Shown here in pieces: positions 8,205 through 16,720 of a stretch of 64,000 bases of DNA (position 1 is the stretch's first letter; each line of letters begins with the position of its first letter). The position numbers were made by a program, and so were the translations under genes. Source of the stretch: Pseudonocardia parietis (lineage in GTDB: Bacteria > Actinomycetota > Actinomycetes > Mycobacteriales > Pseudonocardiaceae); the NCBI RefSeq assembly GCF_017876315.1, contig NZ_JAGINU010000001.1:5084001-5148000 (forward strand). Direction: 5' to 3'. A model generated the notes under the pieces. That model had not been told where the DNA came from and searched no databases. It saw only the letters and a list, made by a program, of their open reading frames with translations.

Positions 8205-8489
8205 GTGATCGCTTCCCTGCTCGGCCTCGTGCTGCTGGTGTTCCAGTTCGTGCTGATCGCCCGGGTGATCGTCGACTGGATCGAGGTACTCGGGTCCGGC
8301 CGCGGCGGCGCCGCTCTGGACACCGCCCGCCGGATCACGCACGGGATCACCGAACCGGTCGTCGCGCCCGTCCGCCGGGTCGTGCAACCGGTGCGGATGG
8401 GCGCCGTCGGCCTGGACCTCTCGGTCCTGATCGTGTTCGTCGTCGTGCTCGTCGCCCGGCTCGTGGTGGTGCCGCTCATCCCGTTCTGA
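8205..8489 (+). CDS. YggT family membrane protein
   Basis: A 94-residue membrane protein with two hydrophobic helices (about residues 1-25 and 70-92) around a conserved centre: ARVIVDWIEV, then ITEPVVAPVRRVVQPVR. This is the YggT/CCB3 pattern, a family linked to cell-envelope and cell-division contexts but without a proven activity. The start is GTG 8205 with AGGAG 9 bp upstream. The family usually lies near sepF/divIVA; here it stands alone after dtd. Confidence 0.88.
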   Translation: MIASLLGLVLLVFQFVLIARVIVDWIEVLGSGRGGAALDTARRITHGITEPVVAPVRRVVQPVRMGAVGLDLSVLIVFVVVLVARLVVVPLIPF

Positions 8490-8501
8490 CCCGGAGGCCG
8501 G

Positions 8502-9806
8502 TCAGGCCACCGGCCCCAGCCGCAGCACCGTGATCCGTCCGGCGTCGTCGAGCTCCGCCTCGGCCCGGCCGAGCTGCGGCTCGGCGCCGTCCACCGAGAC
8601 CCGCACCGTCCACGCGACGGTGTCGCGGGCGACCTGCTTGCGGGTCGGGTCGATCGTGAACTCCTGGTCGAGCAGCTGCTCGACGTGGTCGTGCAGCCGG
8701 ACGCCGTCGGGGTCGCGCGGGCGGAACGGCGCACTGGAGTACAGGACCGCCCCCGGCGCGACGACGTCGGCCAGGGCGACCGGATCCCGGGTGAGCACCG
8801 CTCGCTCGACCGCGAGCGCGCCGAGGAACCGGTCGGCCTGGGCGGCCCCGCGCCGCTGCAACGCCGTCAGGAAGGCCGGGTCCCGGTTGAGCTTCGAGGC
8901 CGACCCGACGACCCGCGACGCGAGCACCGACCGCGGCATCTCCAGCACCCGGACGGTGACGTGCTTGTAGCCGGCCTCCGGGCGCAGGGAACCGTCCGCG
9001 AGGAGCCGGTCGATCGTCTCGATGAACCCGAGCTCCTGGTTGAGCGAGAGGTTGCCGGCCAGCGCGTTGCGGCGGTCCGAGATCTCGATCAGCGTGCGCG
9101 GCTCGGTGTCGATCTCGGACGGATTGATCTGGACGACCCACAGCTCGTCGGGGTCGGCGGCGAGCAGGTCCCGGGTCGGCGGGTTCTGCGAGAACAATCC
9201 GTCCCAGTAGACACCGCCGTGCGTGCGCACGGCCCGGAACAGGTTGGGGATCGCCGCCGAGGCGAGGACGGTGTCGGCGGTGATTCGGTCGGTCCAGCTG
9301 GAGAACGCCCGGAACTCCCCGGTCAGGACGTCGACGGCACCGAGCAGCAGCAACGGCTCCCGGCCCGTCGGGTCGGGAGCGAGCGCGTCGAGGTCGACGT
9401 GCCGGGCGACCAGCTCGCGGAACTGCCGGGTCCCGTCGAACCCACGTGGGAGCAGGTACGGCGTCGTCCCGGGCAGCAGCCCCATGCCCTGCAGCGCACC
9501 GGCCCAGACGACACCGACGTTCTGCAGCCGGGCCAGCGGCGACCGGGCGGCGTTGTCCGCCCAGAACTGCTCCAGCGCGGTGGCGGCGGCCGCCCGCTGC
9601 TCGGGGCCCTGGCCGGTCCGCAGCCGATCCCAGGCGACGAGCGCGCAGATCGCACCGCCGGACGTCCCGGAAAGGCCGACGATCTCGGCGTCGTCGAGGG
9701 CGTCGCTGCGCAGCAGTCGCGCCAGGACGCCGGCGGTGAAGGCGGTGTGGCTGCCCCCGCCCTGGCAGGCGATCGCGATCCGGCGGGGCCGGGCCGGGCC
9801 GCTCAT
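8502..9806 (-). CDS. patatin-like phospholipase
   Basis: A protein of 434 residues from ATG 9806 (ATG 9851 is in frame but adds an unconserved Arg-rich leader). The patatin hallmarks are the glycine-rich oxyanion loop CQGGGSHTAFTAGVL, the nucleophile elbow GTSGGA (Ser49) and the DG dyad in VYWDGLFSQNP. It likely hydrolyses acyl chains from phospholipids. The last 120 residues resemble an NTF2/SnoaL-like beta-rich extension ending DDAGRITVLRLG, giving a two-domain protein. No signal peptide is seen. The gene is convergent with the YggT gene. Confidence 0.85.
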   Translation of the reverse strand: MSGPARPRRIAIACQGGGSHTAFTAGVLARLLRSDALDDAEIVGLSGTSGGAICALVAWDRLRTGQGPEQRAAAATALEQFWADNAARSPLARLQNVGVVWAGALQGMGLLPGTTPYLLPRGFDGTRQFRELVARHVDLDALAPDPTGREPLLLLGAVDVLTGEFRAFSSWTDRITADTVLASAAIPNLFRAVRTHGGVYWDGLFSQNPPTRDLLAADPDELWVVQINPSEIDTEPRTLIEISDRRNALAGNLSLNQELGFIETIDRLLADGSLRPEAGYKHVTVRVLEMPRSVLASRVVGSASKLNRDPAFLTALQRRGAAQADRFLGALAVERAVLTRDPVALADVVAPGAVLYSSAPFRPRDPDGVRLHDHVEQLLDQEFTIDPTRKQVARDTVAWTVRVSVDGAEPQLGRAEAELDDAGRITVLRLGPVA

Positions 9807-9936
9807 GGCACCGCGGTCGCCGGCTCGCCGGGCGCGGTCACCGGTGCGCATCCCATGCCGGTCAGCCTAGCGCCGCGTCAACGGCATGATCGGCGAGTCC
9901 CTCGCAGGGTAGAGCAGGCCGGGCGTGAAGATCCCT

Positions 9937-9984
9937 GTCTTGGGAGCGCGGCGTCCGCGTCCGGCGCACCGGGACTCCCAAGAC
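9937..9984. repeat. intergenic palindrome with 10-bp perfect arms
   Basis: GTCTTGGGAG at 9937-9946 is the exact reverse complement of CTCCCAAGAC at 9975-9984, separated by a 28-bp GC-rich loop that can pair in part. It lies between the patatin gene and the phasin terminator, with no gene of its own. It lacks a T-run. It may be a dispersed palindromic element; see findings. Confidence 0.7.
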
Positions 9985-10014
9985 GTGGATCACGGACGCG
10001 GATCGGCACGACGA

Positions 10015-10042
10015 AGGCCCCCGCCCTGGTGGGCGAGGGCCT
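10015..10042 (-). terminator. hairpin terminator after phasin
   Basis: AGGCCCCCGCCC and GGGCGAGGGCCT form a 12-bp stem with one mismatch and the 4-nt loop TGGT, about 50 bp after the phasin stop. There is no long U-tract, as is common in actinobacterial terminators. Confidence 0.6.
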
Positions 10043-10093
10043 GTCGCGGCGCCGTGCCGCGGTGAGCCGGAGGAGCGGCTCAGCCGGCGACGG

Positions 10094-10462
10094 TCACTTG
10101 CCGGCCGTGCGCGGGGTGCGAGCGGCCTTCTGGGCGCTCTCGGAGACCTTCTCGGTGTCCTGCGCCGCGTGCTCGGTGACGGACTCGGCGGCCCGGGTCG
10201 CCTGCTCGGTGAACTGGTCGACGACCGAGGAGCCTGCCCCGACGACGGTCTTCGCGAACTCGCGCTGCTGCCCGAGCACCTGCTCGTAGAAGTCGAAGAC
10301 GCGGTCGACCGCGGCGCCGGTGTCCGGCAGCTGCGGGCGGGTGCCGCCGGCGAACTGCCGGGTGACGCCCTGCATGGCGTCGGTCCAGCTCCGCACGGAC
10401 TCGGTGACCAGGTCCTGGCTGCGCTTGGCGATGTCGACGAACTGCTCGGTGGAGGCGGTCAT
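10094..10462 (-). CDS. phasin family protein (PHA granule-associated)
   Basis: A 122-residue amphipathic helical protein: VDIAKRSQDLVTESVRSWTDAM, then DRVFDFYEQVLGQQREFAKTVVGAG and an Ala/Glu/Lys-rich C-terminal tail with TPRTAGK. This is the phasin pattern, proteins that coat PHA granules. ATG 10462 has AAGGAG 7 bp upstream. It is the third gene downstream of phaC on the same strand, which supports the assignment. It is followed by a hairpin terminator. Confidence 0.82.
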   Translation of the reverse strand: MTASTEQFVDIAKRSQDLVTESVRSWTDAMQGVTRQFAGGTRPQLPDTGAAVDRVFDFYEQVLGQQREFAKTVVGAGSSVVDQFTEQATRAAESVTEHAAQDTEKVSESAQKAARTPRTAGK

Positions 10463-10588
10463 CGTTGTCTCCTTCCGGGTACGGGGTGTCGTGGTCGGCG
10501 GAACGCGGTCGGCATCCCGCCATGCCAAGAAAACTACGCACCAGCGTTAAGTATGTCAAGCATCGCTGGTGGAACACCCGGATACGCC

Positions 10589-11107
10589 TCAGGAACGCTC
10601 CACGAAACTCCGGTAGACGCCGAGCAGTGCCGCCTTCTGCTCGTCGGACAGTCGCGCGTCGGCCGCGATCGCGACCTCGACACCGGGCGGTGCGGGCGCC
10701 TCCGCCGGCTCCGGGGCCCCGCCGGCCGGAACCTCGGGCTCGTCGTCGCGGACCGACCAGCCGGCCCGGCTGAGCATCTGGTCGGTGTTGAGGTGCAGCG
10801 CGTCCGCGATCGAGCGCAGCACCTTGAGCGACGGCTGGTGCAGCCCGCGCTCGACCTGGCTGAGGTAGGCGTTGGACACCTTGGTCATCGCCGCCATCTC
10901 ACGCAGCGAGAGCTTCGCCATCTGGCGCTGGGACCGGATGAACCCGCCGAGGGCGTTGACCTGGGCGCTCCAGGCATCCTCGGCGACCTGCCGGCCGGCG
11001 TCGCGCAGCTCCCCCGCTGCCGACGCCGCACTCGCGGCGGCCCCGGCGGCCCGGTCGCCGTTGCGCCGGGCCCCGTTCGTCTCCGGGCCCCGGTGCGCGC
11101 GGCTCAC
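10589..11107 (-). CDS. XRE/Cro-CI family HTH regulator of the PHA locus
   Basis: A 172-residue protein from GTG 11107 (a G-rich ribosome-binding stretch precedes it; the frame continues upstream). The central helix-turn-helix reads LGGFIRSQRQMAKLSLREMAAMTKVSNAYLSQVERGLHQPS in two adjoining halves, followed by LRSIADALHLNTDQML. An Ala-rich helix precedes it and a Pro/Ala linker with a C-terminal helix (ALLGVYRSFVERS) follows. It sits between phaC and the phasin, the usual place of an HTH regulator in actinobacterial PHA loci. It is the best candidate to bind the short palindromes upstream of phaC. That role is inferred. Confidence 0.8.
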   Translation of the reverse strand: MSRAHRGPETNGARRNGDRAAGAAASAASAAGELRDAGRQVAEDAWSAQVNALGGFIRSQRQMAKLSLREMAAMTKVSNAYLSQVERGLHQPSLKVLRSIADALHLNTDQMLSRAGWSVRDDEPEVPAGGAPEPAEAPAPPGVEVAIAADARLSDEQKAALLGVYRSFVERS

Positions 11108-11261
11108 CGCCCCACCCCTGCCCGGATCGGTCCGCGCGGCAGGCACCGGCGCGTGGAGGGGATGCGTACGCGGTCCATGGTCGCGCATTGTCCCCGTTGC
11201 CCCGCCGTCGCGCACGCACCCGTCCCACGCGGAGCACTGTGGACGCGACGGCGGCCGGGAG

Positions 11262-13052
11262 TCAGCCGGTGAGCACGTAGCGGCCGGGAGAGGGCTCCAG
11301 CGGCGGGTAGGTCTCGGAGCCGACCCGCTCGGGAGCCGGGACCTGCTTGCCTGCGCGCTCGGCGATCCACGGCGCCCAGTCCTCCCACCAGGACGCCTTG
11401 TGCTCGCCGGCGTCATCGCGCCAGTCGTCGGCCGACCCGGGCAGGTCCGCGGACTCCCCGAACCAGTGCCGCGACTTCGGCGACGGCGGGTTCACCACAC
11501 CGGCGATGTGGCCGGAGTTGGAGAGCACGAACCGGACCGTGCCGCCGATCTTCGCGGCACCCTTGTAGACGGACTTCCACGGCGCGATGTGATCGGACTC
11601 GGCGGTGATCACATAACTGTCGGTGCGGACCTGGCCGAGGTCGAGGCGCTCCCCCGCCAGCTCCAGCTTGCCCTCGGCGAACTGGTTCTCCAGGTAGAGG
11701 GTGCGCAGGTACTCGGTCTGCATCGCGGCCGGCATCCGGGTGGAGTCGGCGTTCCAGCTCAGCATGTCGAACGGCTTCGGGTCCTCGCCGAGCATCCAGT
11801 CGTTGACCACGTAGTTCCACACCAGGTCGGTGGCCCGCAGCAGGTCGAAGGTGGTCTTCATGCTCGACGACGGCAGGTAGCCGTCCTTGCGCATCGACCG
11901 CTCGAGCCGGTTCACCGTCTGCTCGTCGGTGAACACGCCGAGCTGGCCGGGGCCGGTGAAGTCGAGCAGCGTGTTCATCAGGGTCAGCGAGTTGACCCGG
12001 TCGTCACCCTTGGCGTGCAGCCACGCGGTGGTGGCCGCGGACAGGGTGCCGCCCAGGCAGAGTCCCGCGAGGTTGACCGTCTTGCGGCCGGTGATCTCCC
12101 GGACGACGTCCAGCGCGGTGATCGGCCCCTCGCGCAGGTAGTCGCTCATCGTGACGTCGGCGAGGGCCGAGTCCGGGTTCCGGTAGCTGATCATGAAGAC
12201 CGTGTGGCCGTGCCGGACCGCCCACTCGACCAGCGACTTCTCCGGCGCGAGATCCATGATGTAGTACTTGTTGATCCACGGCGGGCTCATCAGCAGCGGG
12301 ATCTCGTGGACCTTCTCGGTCTGCGGCTCGTACTGGATGATCTCGATCAGCCGGTTCCGGTAGACCACGTGCCCCGGGGTGACGGCGAGGTCCTTGCCCA
12401 CGACGAACTCGCCCGGGGTGACCTGCCGCGGCATGCCCCGGTTCTGGACGGTGTCGCGGAGCAGGTTGCGGGCACCGCGCACGACGTTGAGCCCGCCGGT
12501 CTCGACGACCTTCTTCGGCCACGCCGGGTTCGTGACGACCCCGTTCGGGGGCGCGAACGCCTCGATGACCTGCCCCACCAGCCAGTCCAGCTTGCGGCGC
12601 GCGGTCGGCGAGACCCGCGCCGCCTGCGACAGCTCGGTCAGCCGGTCGGCCAGCAGGGAGTGCTCCTGGCGCGCCAGGTAGTACCAGGCGTTGCCCTCCC
12701 AGGCCGGGTCGGTGTAGCGCTTGTCCTTCTCCGGCAGCGACGCCGGACCGTTCGCCGTCCCGCCCGCGGCGCGCGACGCCGCCGCCGCGACCGCCTTCAC
12801 CGAGTCGACCCCGAAGCCGACGCCGGCCCGCAGCACCGCACCCGGGCTGCCGGCGAGCGACTTCGCCGTCTCGCCGAGGGCGCCGCCGAAGCCGACCGGG
12901 TCGACCTTGGCCTGCCACCCCGAGGGGTCGGCGAGCTCGCGCAGGTCGCGCACCAGTCCGGCCGCCTGGCGCCGCAGCACCTCCACGGCCTGGTCGGACG
13001 GGACGGCCGCCCCGTCGTCGGGCTCGGTCTGGGAAACGGGCGTGGTGCTCAC
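11262..13052 (-). CDS. phaC: class I poly(3-hydroxyalkanoate) synthase
   Basis: A 596-residue PHA synthase that polymerises 3-hydroxyacyl-CoA into PHA at the granule surface. The N-domain contains DPAWEGNAWYYLARQ and NRGMPRQVTPGEFVVGKDLA. The catalytic domain has YRNRLIEIIQYEPQTE, PWINKYYIMDL and the lipase-like box GLCLGG with Cys332; Asp487 is in AESDHIAPW and His515 in SGHIAGVV. All three catalytic residues are present, unlike the paralogue at 1-1308. GTG 13052 is chosen at VSTTPVSQ, with AGGAG about 11 bp upstream. The gene leads the phaC-regulator-phasin unit and is divergent from a second PHA-synthase-like gene. Confidence 0.93.
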   Translation of the reverse strand: MSTTPVSQTEPDDGAAVPSDQAVEVLRRQAAGLVRDLRELADPSGWQAKVDPVGFGGALGETAKSLAGSPGAVLRAGVGFGVDSVKAVAAAASRAAGGTANGPASLPEKDKRYTDPAWEGNAWYYLARQEHSLLADRLTELSQAARVSPTARRKLDWLVGQVIEAFAPPNGVVTNPAWPKKVVETGGLNVVRGARNLLRDTVQNRGMPRQVTPGEFVVGKDLAVTPGHVVYRNRLIEIIQYEPQTEKVHEIPLLMSPPWINKYYIMDLAPEKSLVEWAVRHGHTVFMISYRNPDSALADVTMSDYLREGPITALDVVREITGRKTVNLAGLCLGGTLSAATTAWLHAKGDDRVNSLTLMNTLLDFTGPGQLGVFTDEQTVNRLERSMRKDGYLPSSSMKTTFDLLRATDLVWNYVVNDWMLGEDPKPFDMLSWNADSTRMPAAMQTEYLRTLYLENQFAEGKLELAGERLDLGQVRTDSYVITAESDHIAPWKSVYKGAAKIGGTVRFVLSNSGHIAGVVNPPSPKSRHWFGESADLPGSADDWRDDAGEHKASWWEDWAPWIAERAGKQVPAPERVGSETYPPLEPSPGRYVLTG

Positions 13053-13188
13053 TGTTCGTCTCACTCCTGGTCGGCCGGGTCGTGTCCGTGCCTTGTCGCG
13101 GCGGCCCCGATCGGGATGACGCGAAGGGATGTCGCCCATCGTGACGGTGTACTCACGGGTAGGCAGCCTCTGTCCGGGCGCGTCACGT

Positions 13189-13238
13189 TGAGAGCCCTCT
13201 CACCTGCGCTTGATGTAGCAAGCACTACTCCCGAGTAG
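13189..13238. promoter_or_regulatory. three short inverted repeats in PHA divergent intergenic region
   Basis: Within 50 bp between phaC and the divergent PHA-synthase-like gene lie TGAGAGCCCTCTCA (13189-13202, 6-bp arms), GCTTG/CAAGC (13208-13212 with 13219-13223) and CTACTCCCGAGTAG (13225-13238, 6-bp arms). A TTGACA hexamer follows at 13251-13256 but no good -10 is seen at 17 bp. The dense symmetry suggests operators serving both genes; the regulator is not shown. Confidence 0.55.
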
Positions 13239-13321
13239 GTCTGCGGTTGCTTGACATCCCGAACGCGATCTACCGTGCGGTAACCGGCCAGCCCGGTCAT
13301 CAGAGTTGATGGGAGAGGTCC

Positions 13322-14686
13322 ATGAGCATGGCGATCACCCGCTCCTCCGGCGCGAACGCGCCGAGTGGCCCGCACGTCCTGCCCGACCCCGGAGCCGACT
13401 CGACCCCGGCGCGGGAAGGCCGGATCGACCCCCTGCGGTTCCTGTTCTCGTACAACGCGCACAACCTGACCAAGGTGGTGACCGAGGTCGGCCGCGCGAC
13501 CGGGGCGTACTGGATCGACGCCGTCCAGCGGATCGCGAAGCCCGGCGACGCCGCGCGCCGGTCCCTGCTGTGGCTCTCGACGATGGCCGACCGGCGCGAG
13601 CCGACCTGGCACCTGCCGAACGAGGTGGCCCTGTCCACCCCGTTCGCGGTGTTGCGCGACTTCACCGAGGCCGGGCACCGCGACGACGACATCGTCCCCA
13701 CCCTGGTGCTTCCGCCCCAGGCCGGGCACTCGTCCACCGTCATCGACTACTCGCCGCAGCAGAGCCAGCTGGCGATGATCCGCGCGGCCGGGCTGACCCG
13801 GCTCTACGCGCTGGACTGGCGCCCCGCGACGACGGCGACGAAGACCGTCACGATCACCGACTACCTCGAGGTGATCGACCGCTCGATCCGCCGGATGGGC
13901 GGGAAGGCGAACCTGGTCGGCGACTGCCAGGGCGGCTGGCTGGCCACCATCTACGCGGCGCTGCACCCCGAGCGGGTCAACACGCTCACCCTGGCCGGGG
14001 CGCCGATCGACTTCCACGCCGGCGACTCGGTGATCGCCGCCTCCACCCGGCTGATGGCCGGGACGATGGGCATGGCGCCGTACAAGGCGCTGGTCACAGC
14101 GGGTGGCGGCAACATGCCGGGCTCGGCGGTGCTGTCGAACTTCATCTCGATCCAGCCGCAGTCCGAGATCTCCCGGCAGCTGCAGCTGCTGGAGAACATC
14201 GACGACCCGACGCACGTCGAGCGCTACCGGGTCTTCGAGGACTGGTTCAAGTACACCCAGGACATCCCGGGGGCGTTCTACCTGTGGCTGGTGGAGAACC
14301 TGTTCTGGAAGAACCGGCTGATCGCCGGGACGCTGACCGTGGGCGGGCGCAAGGTCGACATGTCGGCCATCGACTGTCCGCTGCTGCTGCTCGCCGGCTC
14401 GACCGACCACATCACGCCGGCACCGCAGCTGTTCGCCGCGGCGGAGAAGGTGAGCACGCCGCCCGCGGACATCACCTACCGCACCGCGTCCGCCGGGCAC
14501 CTGGGCCTGTTCATGGGCCGGGACGCGCTGCGGCACGACTGGCCGGTCCTGATGGAGGCCGTGTACTCGCACTCGATCCCCGAGGACCGGCGGAAGGCCG
14601 GCGGTACGGGTAAGGCATCGCGCCGGCGCAACAGCGTCCGGTCGGTGGAGAACCCGCGCGACACCCCGCGGGTCCCCGCCCCGTGA
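13322..14686 (+). CDS. PHA-synthase-like alpha/beta hydrolase with Cys nucleophile
   Basis: A 454-residue protein. RIDPLRFLFSYNAHNLTKVV at the N-terminus and the elbow GDCQGG (Cys202) are those of the PHA synthase superfamily; Asp362 (GSTDHITP) and His393 (SAGHLGLF) complete the triad. It is shorter than class I PhaC and differs in the N-domain, so it may be a second synthase, a thioesterase/transferase or a PHA-mobilising enzyme. ATG 13322 follows GGGAGAGG by 3 bp. The C-terminal 40 residues are basic (RRRNSVRSVENPR). It is divergent from phaC and ends before a strong hairpin. Confidence 0.75.
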   Translation: MSMAITRSSGANAPSGPHVLPDPGADSTPAREGRIDPLRFLFSYNAHNLTKVVTEVGRATGAYWIDAVQRIAKPGDAARRSLLWLSTMADRREPTWHLPNEVALSTPFAVLRDFTEAGHRDDDIVPTLVLPPQAGHSSTVIDYSPQQSQLAMIRAAGLTRLYALDWRPATTATKTVTITDYLEVIDRSIRRMGGKANLVGDCQGGWLATIYAALHPERVNTLTLAGAPIDFHAGDSVIAASTRLMAGTMGMAPYKALVTAGGGNMPGSAVLSNFISIQPQSEISRQLQLLENIDDPTHVERYRVFEDWFKYTQDIPGAFYLWLVENLFWKNRLIAGTLTVGGRKVDMSAIDCPLLLLAGSTDHITPAPQLFAAAEKVSTPPADITYRTASAGHLGLFMGRDALRHDWPVLMEAVYSHSIPEDRRKAGGTGKASRRRNSVRSVENPRDTPRVPAP

Positions 14687-14734
14687 TCTCCTAAGAGGAT
14701 CCTGAGAGTTCCGCAACTGCATGTGAGCGACGAC

Positions 14735-14772
14735 ACGGCCCCGCAGGCGATTTTTCCGGCCTGCGGGGCCGT
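14735..14772 (+). terminator. strong hairpin terminator
   Basis: ACGGCCCCGCAGG at 14735-14747 pairs perfectly with CCTGCGGGGCCGT at 14760-14772 (13 bp) around a 12-nt loop containing TTTTT. It ends transcription of the PHA-synthase-like gene before sigB. The loop T-run and lack of a 3' U-tract leave Rho-independence unproven. Confidence 0.75.
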
Positions 14773-14875
14773 CTCGCGGGAACGATCCCCCACAGCGATG
14801 CGTTGATCCGGGTGTAGGGCGATGCGACGTGCCCCATCCACCGCTCGTCGCGCCCGAGCAGGGGAGGAAAGACAC

Positions 14876-16000
14876 ATGACGGTGACCACGACCGCTCCGG
14901 CCGTGACCACGGCCGACACTCCGGCCGTTCCCGGCCCCCGCCGTACGACGGAGGCCCCCGCTCGCAGTGCCATGAGGGCGTCTGCTCGCACGGTCGCCCC
15001 GGGGGACACCGCGCTGGCGTCCACCGTACCCGGTGCGGCGGCCGCCGTGGCCGAGGACCTGGACGCCCAGAGCCCGGCCGCCGACCTGGTGCGCGTGTAC
15101 CTCAACGGCATCGGGAAGACCGCGCTGCTCACGGCCGCCGAGGAGGTCGACCTCGCCAAGCGGATCGAGGCCGGCGTCTTCGCCCAGCACCGGCTGGACA
15201 CGGCGGCCGCGGAGGGCACCGGCGAGGAGCTGGACCCGCAGTACCGGCGCGACCTGCGCGCGATCGTCCGCGACGGTCTGCTGGCCAAGAACCACCTGCT
15301 GGAGGCGAACCTGCGCCTGGTGGTCAGCCTCGCCAAGCGCTACACCGGGCGCGGGATGCCGCTGCTGGACCTGATTCAGGAGGGCAACCTCGGCCTGATC
15401 CGTGCCGTGGAGAAGTTCGACTACTCCAAGGGATTCAAATTCTCCACCTACGCGACCTGGTGGATCCGGCAGGCGATCACCCGGGGGATGGCCGACCAGG
15501 CCCGCACCATCCGGCTGCCCGTGCACCTGGTGGAGCAGGTCAACAAGCTGGCCCGGATCAAGCGGGACCTGCACCAGCGCCAGGGCCGCGAGCCGAGCGA
15601 CGCCGAGCTGGCCGAGGAGTCCGGCATCCCGGAGCACAAGATCCAGGACCTGCTGGACCACGCCCGGGACCCGGTGAGCCTGGACATGCCCGTCGGCTCC
15701 GAGGAGGAGGCCCCGCTCGGTGACTTCATCGAGGACGCGGAGGCCACCGACGCGGAGAACACCGTGATCTCGAGCCTGCTGCACGACGACCTCCGCCGGG
15801 TGCTCGCCACCCTGGAGGACCGCGAGCAGCGGGTCATCCGGATGCGGTTCGGCCTCGACGACGGCCAGCCGCACACGCTGGACCAGATCGGGCGCGCCTT
15901 CAAGCTCTCCCGTGAGCGGGTCCGCCAGATCGAGCGCGAGGTCATGGGCAAGCTGCGGGTCGGCGAGCGGGCCGACAAGCTGCGCGCCTACGCGAGCTGA
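14876..16000 (+). CDS. sigB: RNA polymerase sigma factor SigB-like (group 2, sigma-70)
   Basis: A 374-residue sigma factor. After a Thr/Ala-rich N-terminus, region 1.2 reads [21 protein letters not shown]. Regions 2.1-2.4 include [37 protein letters not shown] and [16 protein letters not shown]. Region 3 begins at [19 protein letters not shown], and region 4.2 has [19 protein letters not shown]. It lacks the long region 1.1 of the principal sigma factor, as in mycobacterial SigB. ATG 14876 follows GGGGAGGAAA. A long hairpin closes the transcript. It is likely a general stress or stationary-phase sigma factor. Confidence 0.9.
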   Translation: MTVTTTAPAVTTADTPAVPGPRRTTEAPARSAMRASARTVAPGDTALASTVPGAAAAVAEDLDAQSPAADLVRVYLNGIGKTALLTAAEEVDLAKRIEAGVFAQHRLDTAAAEGTGEELDPQYRRDLRAIVRDGLLAKNHLLEANLRLVVSLAKRYTGRGMPLLDLIQEGNLGLIRAVEKFDYSKGFKFSTYATWWIRQAITRGMADQARTIRLPVHLVEQVNKLARIKRDLHQRQGREPSDAELAEESGIPEHKIQDLLDHARDPVSLDMPVGSEEEAPLGDFIEDAEATDAENTVISSLLHDDLRRVLATLEDREQRVIRMRFGLDDGQPHTLDQIGRAFKLSRERVRQIEREVMGKLRVGERADKLRAYAS

Positions 16001-16035
16001 CCCGGGCCCTCCCCCACCCGGTACGCACGGAGACC

Positions 16036-16074
16036 ACGACGGCCGTGCGGAGCGATCGCTCCGCACTGCCGTCG
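16036..16074 (+). terminator. long hairpin terminator after sigB
   Basis: Arms ACGACGGC (16036-16043) and GCCGTCGT (16067-16074 region), then GTGCGGAGC (16045-16053) and GCTCCGCAC (16058-16066), enclose the loop GATC. One mismatched pair interrupts the 18-bp stem. It lies 36 bp after the sigB stop. Confidence 0.75.
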
Positions 16075-16198
16075 TCGTTCGCGGGCCGGACGCGCCGGAA
16101 ACGATCGGTCCGGGGTCGTCCGAACCGGTGTGGCGCAGGGCACCGATCTCGCGCCGATGATCATTGGCCGGCGCGGCCGACGCGGATAGGGTCGGGAC

Positions 16199-16720
16199 AT
16201 GTCCGGTTCTCCGAGCCAGTCCACGTCCGTCCCCGGTCCGGTGACCCCCGAGACCATGCGCGATGCGCTCGGCGGCTTCGCGTCGGGCGTCGTCGTGATC
16301 ACCGCGCAGGGTCCGGACGGACCGGTCGGCTTCACCTGCCAGTCGTTCTCGTCGCTGTCGCTGGACCCGCCGCTGGTGAGCTTCTCGCCGGCACGCACCT
16401 CCTCGACCTGGCCGCGGATCCGCGAGCTCGGCCGGTTCTGCGTGAACGTGCTCGCCGCCGACCACGAGCACCTCAGCGCGCAGTTCGCCCGGTCCGGCAC
16501 GGACAAGTTCGCCGGGGTGTCCTGGCTCCCCGCACCGTCCGGCTCACCGGTGCTCGAGGGCGTCGGTGCGTGGGTCGACTGCACGCTCTGGAACGAGTAC
16601 GACGGCGGCGACCACACGATCGTCGCCGCCCGGGTCGACGCGCTCGGCGCGGACCCCGAACGACTGCCGCTGGTGTTCTTCCGCGGCGGCTACCACCTCA
16701 CCCAGCGGGAGCTCTCGTGA
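16199..16720 (+). CDS. flavin reductase domain protein
   Basis: A 173-residue FMN-binding split-barrel protein of the HpaC/HsaB type: TMRDALGGFASGVVVITAQ, GFTCQSFSSLSLDPPLVSFSPA, RFCVNVLAADHEHLSAQFA, WVDCTLWNEYDGGDHTIVAARV and FFRGGYH. Such enzymes supply reduced flavin to two-component monooxygenases. ATG 16199. The next gene overlaps it by 4 bp and encodes a second flavin reductase. No partner oxygenase is adjacent. Confidence 0.88.
   Translation: MSGSPSQSTSVPGPVTPETMRDALGGFASGVVVITAQGPDGPVGFTCQSFSSLSLDPPLVSFSPARTSSTWPRIRELGRFCVNVLAADHEHLSAQFARSGTDKFAGVSWLPAPSGSPVLEGVGAWVDCTLWNEYDGGDHTIVAARVDALGADPERLPLVFFRGGYHLTQRELS

Noticed and set aside
13061-16471. Very long open frame on the minus strand antisense to sigB and the PHA genes
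   Set aside because: High GC content gives long antisense frames; the sigma factor and PHA-synthase-like protein on the plus strand are clearly coding, and the antisense product shows no family motif.
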